Below the pieces are notes generated by a model. That model was given only the letters and a program-made list of their open reading frames with translations, made no database searches and was not told the DNA's origin. 12,878 bases of DNA, from positions 1 to 12,878 of the forward strand of contig DASPJR010000063.1 in NCBI GenBank assembly GCA_035628505.1, written 5' to 3'. This DNA is from DASPJR01 sp035628505 (GTDB lineage Bacteria > Planctomycetota > SZUA-567 > H5-PLA8). Positions 6,197 through 12,878 of the stretch are shown one piece after another. Numbering within the stretch: position 1 is the first letter of the stretch; each line of letters begins with the position of its first letter. The position numbers and the translations under genes are program-made.

Positions 6197-6232
6197 TTAG
6201 CTCACGCAAAGACGCGAAGACGCAAAGAAAGG
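6197..6232 (+). repeat. 9-nt-period intergenic repeat, copy B
   Basis: TTAGCTCACGCAAAGACGCG and the following CGCAAAG units begin just after the Nudix stop codon and merge into the GGAAGAGG ribosome-binding site of the next gene. It is nearly identical to copy A after nadE. Confidence 0.7.
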
Positions 6233-6245
6233 AAGAGGTATCGAA

Positions 6246-7160
6246 ATGTCAGGGCTTCTGGCCAATCACGAAGAACGCATGTACCGGGCGAAACTGTCGC
6301 TCGCCGGACTCTCCGTTGGCGACGCATTCGGAGAAATGTTCTTCAGCATGCCCGACAAAGTCGATTGGGTGATTCGTTCACGATCAGTTCCCTCTCCGAC
6401 GTGGCACTACACCGATGACACAGAGATGGCCATCAGTGTTGTTCGCGTGCTCGAGGAGCATGGAACGATTCAGCAGGACGAACTCGCCAAACGCTTTGTT
6501 GATCGTTACTGGCAGAATCCTGGACGCGGATATGGCGGTACAGCGCATGGGATCTTACAGGCGATTGGCAAGCGAACGCCCTGGCAAATCGCTGCGTCCA
6601 GTGCCTTCGGCGGCATGGGCTCGATGGGAAATGGAGGCGCAATGCGGGTGGCGCCGCTCGGGGCTTACTTTGCGGATGACGTTTCGCGAGCGATCGACGA
6701 GGCGCGAAAATCTGCAGAGGTGACGCACGCCCATCCGGAAGGTCAGGCCGGCGCGATCGCCGTTGCAGTGGCGGCGGCGTTCGCCTGGAACGAGCGGGAA
6801 AAAGTATCGGATCAGTCTGGGACACGCCTGATCGAATGTGTGCTCGATCACACGCCCGTCGGAGAAACACGCCAGGGAATTGAAAAGGCGTATGGACTGG
6901 CACGAGATTTATCTGTCGAGACTGCCATTGGCCATCTGGGAAATGGCAGCCGTGTGATTTCGCAAGACACCGTACCCTTCTGTCTGTGGTGTGCAGCTCG
7001 GCACCTAAATGACTACGTGGGTGCGATGTGGACAACGGTTTCCGGCTTAGGCGATCGCGATACGAATTGCGCGATCGTTGGAGGCATTGTCGTGCTTGCG
7101 GCAGGTGAACGCTCGATCCCATCCGAGTGGCTCTGCGCGCGCGAGCGGCTCGTGTTCTGA
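6246..7160 (+). CDS. ADP-ribosylglycohydrolase family protein (ARH-1 of the cluster)
   Basis: A 304-residue member of the DraG/ARH family, predicted to cleave ADP-ribose from proteins, nucleic acids or small molecules with a dimetal centre. Metal-site motifs are at both ends: TDDTE (56-60) and GDRDT (269-273, followed by NCAIVGG). Between them are GNGGAMRVAPLG and THAHPEGQAG, the usual central motifs. The Arg in GDRDT replaces the more usual Thr; the metal-binding Asp residues are kept. ATG 6246 follows AGAGG. The sequence diverges clearly from the two downstream ARH modules, so this is not a recent duplication. It follows the ADP-ribose-degrading Nudix gene by 50 nt, consistent with product hand-off. 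The substrate cannot be read from the sequence. Confidence 0.9.
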   Translation: MSGLLANHEERMYRAKLSLAGLSVGDAFGEMFFSMPDKVDWVIRSRSVPSPTWHYTDDTEMAISVVRVLEEHGTIQQDELAKRFVDRYWQNPGRGYGGTAHGILQAIGKRTPWQIAASSAFGGMGSMGNGGAMRVAPLGAYFADDVSRAIDEARKSAEVTHAHPEGQAGAIAVAVAAAFAWNEREKVSDQSGTRLIECVLDHTPVGETRQGIEKAYGLARDLSVETAIGHLGNGSRVISQDTVPFCLWCAARHLNDYVGAMWTTVSGLGDRDTNCAIVGGIVVLAAGERSIPSEWLCARERLVF

Positions 7161-7225
7161 TGGCTTAGTGGTTTAAGCAGAAGTGGGCAGACACCTTAGA
7201 CATCTTTCCAGAATTGGATATCCGA

Positions 7226-7612
7226 ATGAGCAAAGATAAACGCACGTGCGGATTTCGCTTTTTCTGGAGCGATGCGCTGATGATCGCGTGCTGCGCATTA
7301 CTGACCTGGCTTGCATGGCATCGGCCGCCGCATCTGGTGCTCGTGTTTCCCTTGGTGCTGGGGCACTTCTTTCTGTTCTGCAATATCTTTCGCGTAGGCA
7401 CGCGATCGGAATTGATCTGGTCGGCAGTGTTCATGCTTAACGCTACCGTCTGGTTCACATCCGACCGCTTTTCGTGGACGGCTGTTATGCTCTCGCAGAC
7501 CCCGGTGACGCTCGCGGTGATCCTTCGAGCTATCTTGAGCCCTGATTATCACGGAATTGGATGCCGCTGGCTGAATCCAAAGCTGGAATCCTGGTTAAAT
7601 CAGACTGAGTGA
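7226..7612 (+). CDS. Small membrane protein of unknown function
   Basis: A 128-residue protein with about four hydrophobic segments: DALMIACCALLTWLAW, HLVLVFPLVLGHFFLFCNIF, ELIWSAVFMLNATVWF and TAVMLSQTPVTLAVILRAIL. A short charged N-terminus and a polar C-terminal tail (about 25 residues) flank them. I do not recognise a family. ATG 7226 is preferred, but a TTG at 7214 would add four residues; no strong ribosome-binding site precedes either. The stop overlaps the downstream GTG start by 4 nt (GTGA), which suggests translational coupling with the second ARH gene. It may anchor or transport something for the ADP-ribose enzymes, or be an unrelated passenger. Confidence 0.65.
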   Translation: MSKDKRTCGFRFFWSDALMIACCALLTWLAWHRPPHLVLVFPLVLGHFFLFCNIFRVGTRSELIWSAVFMLNATVWFTSDRFSWTAVMLSQTPVTLAVILRAILSPDYHGIGCRWLNPKLESWLNQTE

Positions 7613-8724
7613 ATACGACAATGGCTTGCGCAATCAGCGGCTGCTCAGTGAACGACGCTGACGCAAATGAGGCGAAGATGCTGCGCGCTTCAACGGATCG
7701 AATGGCGGGCGTAATCCTGGGCACGGCGGTGGGTGACGCCCTCGGTCTTCCGCGCGAAGGACTTTCGGCCTCCCGCGCGCGTCGCATGTTTGGAAGTGCT
7801 CCGCTGCAGTACCGCTTTATCTTCGGCCGCGGAATGTGCAGCGACGACACTGAGCACACCATCCTCGTTGCTCAGGCCCTCCTCGCGTCAAAAGGAGATC
7901 CGAGTCTGTTCGCCGAGGAACTCGCGTCGCGGCTGCGCTGGTGGCTGCTGGGCTGTCCGGCCGGAGTGGGCCTGGCAACGCTCCGCGCCATTCTCAAGCT
8001 CTGGTGCGGCTCGGCGCCGCAGAACAGCGGCGTTTTTTCTGCCGGAAACGGCCCGGCCATGCGTGCGGCAATCATCGGCGTGTACGCTCTTGACGATGTG
8101 GAGAAGTTGAAAGCGCTGCTGACTGCTTCAACGCGCATCACGCACACTGATCCGAAAGCGGAAAACGGCGCCCTGGCGATTGCGCTCGCGGCGCGACATG
8201 CGGCGATGCGTGATGGAAACATTGATGAAGAAGCGTTGTTTGCTGAATGGAATGCGCATCTTGGCGACGCGGAACTCAAGCGGCTCCTGATGCAGGTGAA
8301 GCAGGCTCTGGCCGAAAAGATTGAGCCGGCTGAATTTGCCCGGCGGCTTGGCTGTGCGGAGCGCGTCAGCGGTTACATGTATCACACTGTGCCGGCGGTG
8401 CTGTTCTGCTGGCTGCGCTGTCCATCCAATTTCAGGCAAGCTGTGGAAAGCGTTATCGAACTCGGCGGCGATGCCGACACCACGGGCGCGATCGCGGGAG
8501 CGCTTGCGGGCGCCGCGGCCGGTCGAGCTGGAATACCCGTTGAACTGCTCGCCCGGCTTGCCGAATGGCCACGCGGCCTGAGCTTCATGGAGCGGCTGGC
8601 TCATTCGTTCGAGAAGCCCGAATTGATGCCCAGGGCCAGTGCCGCGGCGCTTCTGGCGCGTAATATTTTTTTTGCGGCGGTGGTGCTCGCGCACGGCCTG
8701 CGGCGCCTGCTTCCGCCGTATTAG
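7609..8724 (+). CDS. ADP-ribosylglycohydrolase family protein with hydrophobic C-terminal tail (ARH-2)
   Basis: A 371-residue ARH protein. The domain begins near residue 31 (RMAGVILGTAVGDALGLPREG), with metal motifs SDDTE (78-82) and GGDADTTG (286-293) and central motifs GNGPAMRAAIIG and THTDPKAENGALA. Beyond the domain is a hydrophobic stretch (about 343-362, containing NIFFAAVVLAHG) ended by RRLLPPY, which could be a membrane helix. This fits its coupling to the membrane protein just upstream. The start is uncertain. GTG 7609 overlaps the upstream stop. ATG 7621 and ATG 7678 are alternatives, and 7678 has the better site (GAGG). None changes the enzyme domain. It is followed after 11 nt by the macrodomain-ARH gene. 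Confidence 0.88.
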   Translation: MNTTMACAISGCSVNDADANEAKMLRASTDRMAGVILGTAVGDALGLPREGLSASRARRMFGSAPLQYRFIFGRGMCSDDTEHTILVAQALLASKGDPSLFAEELASRLRWWLLGCPAGVGLATLRAILKLWCGSAPQNSGVFSAGNGPAMRAAIIGVYALDDVEKLKALLTASTRITHTDPKAENGALAIALAARHAAMRDGNIDEEALFAEWNAHLGDAELKRLLMQVKQALAEKIEPAEFARRLGCAERVSGYMYHTVPAVLFCWLRCPSNFRQAVESVIELGGDADTTGAIAGALAGAAAGRAGIPVELLARLAEWPRGLSFMERLAHSFEKPELMPRASAAALLARNIFFAAVVLAHGLRRLLPPY

Positions 8725-8728
8725 GAGG
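8723..8728 (+). promoter_or_regulatory. Ribosome-binding site overlapping the upstream stop codon
   Basis: AGGAGG shares its first two bases with the TAG stop of the preceding ARH gene and lies 7 nt before ATG 8736. Terminating ribosomes would be delivered straight to the next start, which supports a common transcript. Confidence 0.75.
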
Positions 8729-8735
8729 AACTCAA

Positions 8736-10190
8736 ATGTCTGAAAGAATTCAAATCGTAGATGGGGATATTACGCGTCTCGACGTGGACGCCATCGTCAA
8801 CGCAGCAAACGAATCGCTGCTCGGCGGAGGTGGCGTGGACGGCGCGATTCATCGTGCGGCCGGGCCAGAGTTGCTCGCCGAGTGCCGCACGCTGAACGGG
8901 TGCAGGACAGGCGATGCGAAAATTACAAAAGGCTATCGCTTGAAAGCGCGGCATGTGATCCATACCGTCGGTCCGGTCTGGCACGGCGGAACGCGCGGCG
9001 AGCCCGAACTGCTGGCGTCGTGCTACAGAAAATCGCTTGAGCTCGCGGCGGCACATGGCTTGAAAACAATCGCCTTTCCAGCGATCAGCTGCGGCGCCTA
9101 CGGTTACCCGCTCGAGCAGGCCACCGCCATTGCCGTTCGCGAGGTCCGCACATTCCTGCAATCCCAGCCCGACTTTGCCACTGTCACTTTTTGTTGTTTC
9201 GGCGCGCCGGCAGTCGGCGCGTATCGGCGGGCACTTGCGGCAGACGAGTATCTTTCGAGGTCGCAACGTATGGAAGGCGGAATACTCGGCCTGGTTGTCG
9301 GCGATGCGCTCGGCGTTCCTGTGGAGTTCAAGGGGCGCGAGGAGTGTCATGTTTCCTGCATGAGCGGTCACGGCACGCATCATCAGCTTCCCGGAACCTG
9401 GTCAGACGATAGTTCGCTGGCGCTCGCGACTGCGGATGCGCTGATGCAGGCTGCGCGAACTGACGAAATTGATTTCGAGCGCATTATGAAAAACTTTCTG
9501 CGCTGGCGTTATGAGCGCTTCATGACTGCGCGGGGCGCTGTCTTTGATGTTGGAATTACGACACATATGGCAATCGATCGCTTCCGTGATGGTTCGCCGG
9601 CTTTGCAGTGCGGCGGCGCAGGTGAAGGCGAGAATGGCAATGGATCTCTGATGCGGATTCTGCCGTTGAGCATCTTCGTTGCGAGGTGGCCGATTGAGCG
9701 GATAGTAAAAGCGAGTTTTGATGTAAGTGCATTAACACACGCGCATGTCCGCTCGCAGTTGTGTTGCGGTTTTTACTCGCTTTTGATTCGTGACCTGCTG
9801 GAAGGCCGCGAATTGAGACAAGCGGTTAGGCACTGCGCAGAACTGATAAAGCCGTTTACTCCGGCGGATGAGGCGGCCAATTTTGAACGTGTGCTCAGTG
9901 GAAACGTATTCGACTGCGATCGAAATGAGATCCAAAGCACGGGCTACGTCATTCACACGCTTGAGGCGAGTCTTTGGTGCTGCGCGAATTCGGCCGATTT
10001 TAAAGAGGCCGTGCTGAAGGCAGTAAATTTGGGCGATGACACGGACACAACGGGGGCGGTTACAGGAGCTATTGCCGGAACCATGTATGGCAAAGCGGCC
10101 ATTCCGCAGGAGTGGATCGATGCACTAGCCCGTGGTGGTGACGTTCAGAAAATTGCTTTGCAATTTGCGAATCGGCTGTGTGAAAAATAG
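8736..10190 (+). CDS. Macrodomain-ADP-ribosylglycohydrolase fusion
   Basis: A 484-residue fusion of two enzymes that both act on ADP-ribose. Residues 1-170 form a MacroD-type macrodomain: VDGDITRLDVDAIVNAAN (N22, N25), GGGGVDGAIHRAAG with the likely catalytic D35, and FPAISCGAYGYP. This type removes ADP-ribose from acidic residues and deacetylates O-acetyl-ADP-ribose. Residues about 179-484 form an ARH domain: MEGGILGLVVGDALGVPVE, SDDSS (223-227), GNGSLMRILPLS, THAH, and GDDTDTTG (433-440). The first metal motif has Ser where Thr is usual, a mild change. The linker is only about ten residues. ATG 9270 (M179) lies exactly at the domain boundary and is preceded by CGAGG, so a free ARH form is possible. 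It is the last (+) gene of the block. Confidence 0.93.
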   Translation: MSERIQIVDGDITRLDVDAIVNAANESLLGGGGVDGAIHRAAGPELLAECRTLNGCRTGDAKITKGYRLKARHVIHTVGPVWHGGTRGEPELLASCYRKSLELAAAHGLKTIAFPAISCGAYGYPLEQATAIAVREVRTFLQSQPDFATVTFCCFGAPAVGAYRRALAADEYLSRSQRMEGGILGLVVGDALGVPVEFKGREECHVSCMSGHGTHHQLPGTWSDDSSLALATADALMQAARTDEIDFERIMKNFLRWRYERFMTARGAVFDVGITTHMAIDRFRDGSPALQCGGAGEGENGNGSLMRILPLSIFVARWPIERIVKASFDVSALTHAHVRSQLCCGFYSLLIRDLLEGRELRQAVRHCAELIKPFTPADEAANFERVLSGNVFDCDRNEIQSTGYVIHTLEASLWCCANSADFKEAVLKAVNLGDDTDTTGAVTGAIAGTMYGKAAIPQEWIDALARGGDVQKIALQFANRLCEK

Positions 10191-10398
10191 GACGTTCGGA
10201 CGCTCGCTTGCTCTATACGTGGCGGGGAGCGGACCGGACGCGTATGGCCTCAGCAGTGCGGGAGATGAGCTGAATCCAAATCTGGAGGTGCCGGATAAAC
10301 CCGTGCCGTGCGGCCGCGCTGAGCGTGCTATCGTGGGCTGGATGAAGGTGTTTGCCTGAATCTCACAAACACTGTGGGACGAAATAGAATTCTGACGG

Positions 10399-11652
10399 TT
10401 AATGTGTGTGCGGCTGCGCGTGTTTATGCTTTTCGTAGTGCTGCCGCAGGAGCTCTTTGCCGTAATCGTTTCCGTTTGGAGTGCGAATCAGCGCGTGGAT
10501 ATGCTCGCGGCCAGGCGGACCGCTGCGGTCACCGAGCGCGATGGGCTTCTGGTGGTCGTACTCGATCAGGACCACCGGGCTGTGGATTCGATAATAAAAA
10601 ACGCTGTCAGTCTTTGTCTCGCCGATCCAGGCGAAGAACGTCTCATCCAGGTGCTTGCGCACTTCTTCCATCTTCACCGTCGCGTGTCCGTCTGAGAAAT
10701 TGTTCACGTACAGCGCAACTAGACTGATCAGCTTTTCGCGCTCAGCTGCGGAGAGTTCCTTTGCGCTGATGCCGGCGTAATCAAGCACGACATTGTCCTT
10801 GAATGCCTCGGTAAGATTGTTGTTGCCGGTTTTGCTGAAATTCAGGACCGCTTTCTTGCGCTGCTGTTCGTTTAATGCATTTATCAGTTCGAGCCCCTTG
10901 CTTTGTTCCTCCTGCAGAATGGAGGTGCCCTTGTACTTTCCCGAGCGTGCGATGACGGGTTCCGATCCCCAGAACGACGGCGTCATGACGACCTGGTCGC
11001 CGAGCACGAAGTAATTGACGATGAGGTGGTGCCCGTCGAGCTGCCAGCCCCACGGCTTTGTTTCGGAGGGCTCACCCATAATCGTCAGGAAGTAGCGGCC
11101 TTCGCCGTAATCGCCGAATTTCCCCGTGAGTTCCGCAAGCGTGTGGTTGAGGCGCATGACGTCGCGTGAAAGTTCAAAGCCTTTCTTGCTCAGCCCGGTC
11201 TTCAATAATTTCAGCGCCGCTTCGTGCTGCTCCTTCGACATCTCCTCAAAGCTGACCCCCTGGCGGATGTAGAAGTGCTGGTTCATCCATTTTCGCCATT
11301 CAACGTCATCCGCGGCGAACAGCGTCTTTTTTTTCTGCTCTTCGGAGAGCGACGCGATGAATTTCTGTGCCGCTTTGCGCACGGGTTCGGTTGAGACGCC
11401 GGTGACACGGATCGGGAAGAGCCCGGAGCGTACTTTGCCGTCCGTCGTGATTCCTTTAAACGGCTCGGCCAGGCCTTTCTCTTCGGCGTCTTTCGACATC
11501 TTCTGCGCGCGCTCGAGGGATTCCTTCGAAGGCTGAACCGGCGCCGGCGGAGCGTTCTCCTTTTCGCGCGAGTTCTCATCCGACTCGCGGCAGCCGGGGA
11601 GGGCGAGCAAGAGAACCGATGTGCTGAGGCAAACGAGCAAAGACCGTTTCAT
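10399..11652 (-). CDS. DUF3500 family lipoprotein
   Basis: A 417-residue exported lipoprotein. The N-terminus (MKRSLLVCLSTSVLLLALPGC) is a type II signal peptide with a lipobox ending at C21, followed by a charged Glu/Pro-rich linker. The rest matches the DUF3500 family: DDVEWRKWMNQHFYIRQGVS, FLTIMGEPSETKPWGWQLDG then HH, TPSFWGSEPV, FFAWIG, VFYYRIHSPVVLIEYDHQ, and a final NGNDYGKELLRQHYEKHKH. The many His residues (WQLDGHH, HIHALIR, His-rich end) suggest metal binding, but the function is not established. ATG 11652 is chosen over an upstream in-frame start because AGGAAGGA precedes it and it puts the signal peptide at the N-terminus. It converges on the NAD+/ADP-ribose block and appears unrelated to it. 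Confidence 0.88.
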   Translation of the reverse strand: MKRSLLVCLSTSVLLLALPGCRESDENSREKENAPPAPVQPSKESLERAQKMSKDAEEKGLAEPFKGITTDGKVRSGLFPIRVTGVSTEPVRKAAQKFIASLSEEQKKKTLFAADDVEWRKWMNQHFYIRQGVSFEEMSKEQHEAALKLLKTGLSKKGFELSRDVMRLNHTLAELTGKFGDYGEGRYFLTIMGEPSETKPWGWQLDGHHLIVNYFVLGDQVVMTPSFWGSEPVIARSGKYKGTSILQEEQSKGLELINALNEQQRKKAVLNFSKTGNNNLTEAFKDNVVLDYAGISAKELSAAEREKLISLVALYVNNFSDGHATVKMEEVRKHLDETFFAWIGETKTDSVFYYRIHSPVVLIEYDHQKPIALGDRSGPPGREHIHALIRTPNGNDYGKELLRQHYEKHKHAQPHTH

Positions 11653-11700
11653 GCGGAAATCCTTCCTGGATTGCGTGTACCTTAGCATTCCAGCATAGAG

Positions 11701-11729
11701 TTCCTTTCAGGCTCAACAACTGAAAGGAA
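11701..11729. promoter_or_regulatory. Perfect inverted repeat upstream of the DUF3500 gene
   Basis: TTCCTTTCAG (11701-11710) and CTGAAAGGAA (11720-11729) form a perfect 10-bp stem with a 9-nt loop. It sits 48 nt upstream of the lipoprotein start and about 80 nt downstream of the next gene's stop. No U-tract follows on either strand, so it may be an operator or a mRNA end structure rather than an intrinsic terminator. Confidence 0.45.
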
Positions 11730-11808
11730 ATCGTGCACGCATTCCCGCAGCCGTCCGACCGCGGGAGTGTGGCATCCTTTTAAGAAGTGCATGCTGACAG
11801 TGGAGCGC

Positions 11809-12878
11809 CTAGCGCGGCTGTTTTGTGCGTCCGAACTTGCCGAGCTTGGCTGAGTAAAGCAGAGGCTGATCCACTCTGTAAAGCCGGCTGTTGAACAGGA
11901 TGATCACGGGCACCGTTTTGGGCCTGTCAACAAGGTCGGAGTTGCTCAGCCCCTCATCGGTTAATAGCGTGTCAAAATCACCCTTGTTGAACTTTACCTG
12001 GAACTTCGATTCCTGCGCCGCGATCACGCCTTTGGTGGCTTTCACTGTAATTTTGAAGCTATCAGTGCCCGTCAGCGACTTGCCCTTGCCCTTGTCGTCC
12101 AGCGTAAATCTCTTCACCACGCCGCCGACGTCCACCGTTACCTGCTGATTCAGCACCGGAAAACTTGCCGGCACAGGGAGCTTGCCGTCCAAGGATATGG
12201 AGTCGCTCGCGAGCTTGACGAAATTCAGTTTGATCGACATCTTTGTGACGGTCAGTACCTGGATCGCGCCCGCCGGCGATCCGCCAAAGGGTGTCGAGGC
12301 GGCGTTGTTCGGATCCGTGCTCAGCGCCGTTTCAAGTTCGTTGGGGAAACCATCGCCATCGGAGTCCGTGTTGGTCGCGCTGCCGCTACCGCCACCCCCG
12401 TCGCCACCGCCGGATGAAGGCGTGCTGCTGATTGTCAGCGTCGCGGTGCCCGTTCCGCCAGCGTTTGAGGCGCTCAGAATCACCTCAAAGTTACCGGTCT
12501 GATTCAGAACGCCCGAAATGACGCCAGTTGCAGTGTCAATCGAGAGCCCCGCCGGAAGTCCGGTCGCATTGAAGCTTGTGGGTGAATTGGACGCCGTGAT
12601 GGTGTAATTCACGCTCGCGCCGGTGGTGACAGACAGCGTCGTCGCGCTGGTGATCACGGGAGCGGCGATGCTGATGTCTGCAACAGTGATCTTCCACAAC
12701 TCCCGGCCCGTTGTTTCATTGAAGGCGCTGAAGAAGATCGTCTGACCGACGACAATGAGGTTTTGCGGACTCGAGGTACCCGCGCCCGGCTGGATATCGT
12801 CTACCAAAACCGTTCCCCCGGCCGTGCCATCACTTTTCCAAAGCTCACGGCCAAGCCGGCCATCCGAAGCGGCGAAGA
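11809..12878 (-). CDS. Secreted repeat/Ig-like protein, C-terminal part (5' end outside window)
   Basis: The minus-strand frame is open from the window edge to the TAG at 11809-11811, about 355 residues. At the N-terminal side two copies of GRELWK occur, one in GRELWKSDGTAGGTVLVDDI, the signature of ELWKSDGT (hyalin-like) beta repeats found in large secreted proteins. An Ig-like putative cadherin-type domain follows (ASNSPTSFNATGLPAGLSID with GVISG). A Gly/Ser linker (GGGDGGGGSG) leads to a calcium-binding type-3 segment, DSDGDGFPNELE with STDP. The last 130 or so residues are beta-rich and not recognised. The leucine at the TTG codon near 12807 is not a start, since the repeat continues upstream of it. 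Likely exported; role unknown. Confidence 0.8.
   Translation of the reverse strand, partial: FAASDGRLGRELWKSDGTAGGTVLVDDIQPGAGTSSPQNLIVVGQTIFFSAFNETTGRELWKITVADISIAAPVITSATTLSVTTGASVNYTITASNSPTSFNATGLPAGLSIDTATGVISGVLNQTGNFEVILSASNAGGTGTATLTISSTPSSGGGDGGGGSGSATNTDSDGDGFPNELETALSTDPNNAASTPFGGSPAGAIQVLTVTKMSIKLNFVKLASDSISLDGKLPVPASFPVLNQQVTVDVGGVVKRFTLDDKGKGKSLTGTDSFKITVKATKGVIAAQESKFQVKFNKGDFDTLLTDEGLSNSDLVDRPKTVPVIILFNSRLYRVDQPLLYSAKLGKFGRTKQPR

Noticed and set aside
2181..6232. CRISPR array
   Set aside because: The 9-nt-period repeats lack the 23-40-nt repeats separated by unique spacers of similar length, and no cas genes are present.
6433..7122. Minus-strand open frame of 229 codons opposite ARH-1
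   Set aside because: Ser/Arg/Pro-rich shadow frame opposite a gene with intact ARH motifs.
10180..10359. Possible small gene after the macrodomain-ARH fusion (GTG start, 59 residues)
   Set aside because: It overlaps the fusion's last codons, has no Shine-Dalgarno site and no recognisable family. I treat 10191-10398 as a non-coding gap with no clear terminator; a degraded gene remnant cannot be excluded.

Overview
The window is about 60% GC by eye and reads as a bacterial chromosome. Strong Shine-Dalgarno sites precede most genes, and the gaps carry several families of short palindromic and 9-nt-period repeats. Together with a DUF3500 lipoprotein and an ELWKSDGT/Ig-type secreted protein, this recalls Acidobacteriota or the Planctomycetes-Verrucomicrobia group. 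That assignment is an impression from family knowledge, not a measurement.

Layout. Positions 1-10190 are one co-directional (+) block devoted to NAD+ and ADP-ribose. In order it holds: the 3' end of a probable nicotinate phosphoribosyltransferase (pncB), glutamine-dependent NAD+ synthetase (nadE), an NrtR-type Nudix/winged-helix protein with its own promoter and operator-like palindrome, nicotinamidase (pncA), a 400-residue major-vault-protein-like protein, an ADP-ribose pyrophosphatase-type Nudix hydrolase, an ADP-ribosylglycohydrolase (ARH), a small membrane protein, a second ARH, and a macrodomain-ARH fusion. Positions 10399-12878 carry two (-) strand genes of different character: a DUF3500 lipoprotein and the C-terminal part of a secreted repeat protein that runs off the window.

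How the genes fit. PncA (nicotinamide to nicotinate), PncB (to NaMN) and NadE (NaAD to NAD+) give Preiss-Handler salvage; only the NadD step is not in view. The three ARH modules and the macrodomain would remove ADP-ribose from modified targets. The Nudix hydrolase would break free ADP-ribose to AMP and ribose-5-phosphate. ADP-ribose is also the known effector of NrtR regulators, so the block looks like a cycle with its own sensor. No ADP-ribosyltransferase or other NAD+-consuming enzyme is visible.

The most striking item is the vault-like protein at 4340-5542. It shows three vault-type beta repeats, a shoulder (SPFH-like) domain and a long cap-like helix, and it sits inside the NAD+/ADP-ribose block. 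Eukaryotic vaults contain an ADP-ribosyltransferase (PARP4), so the association deserves a second look.
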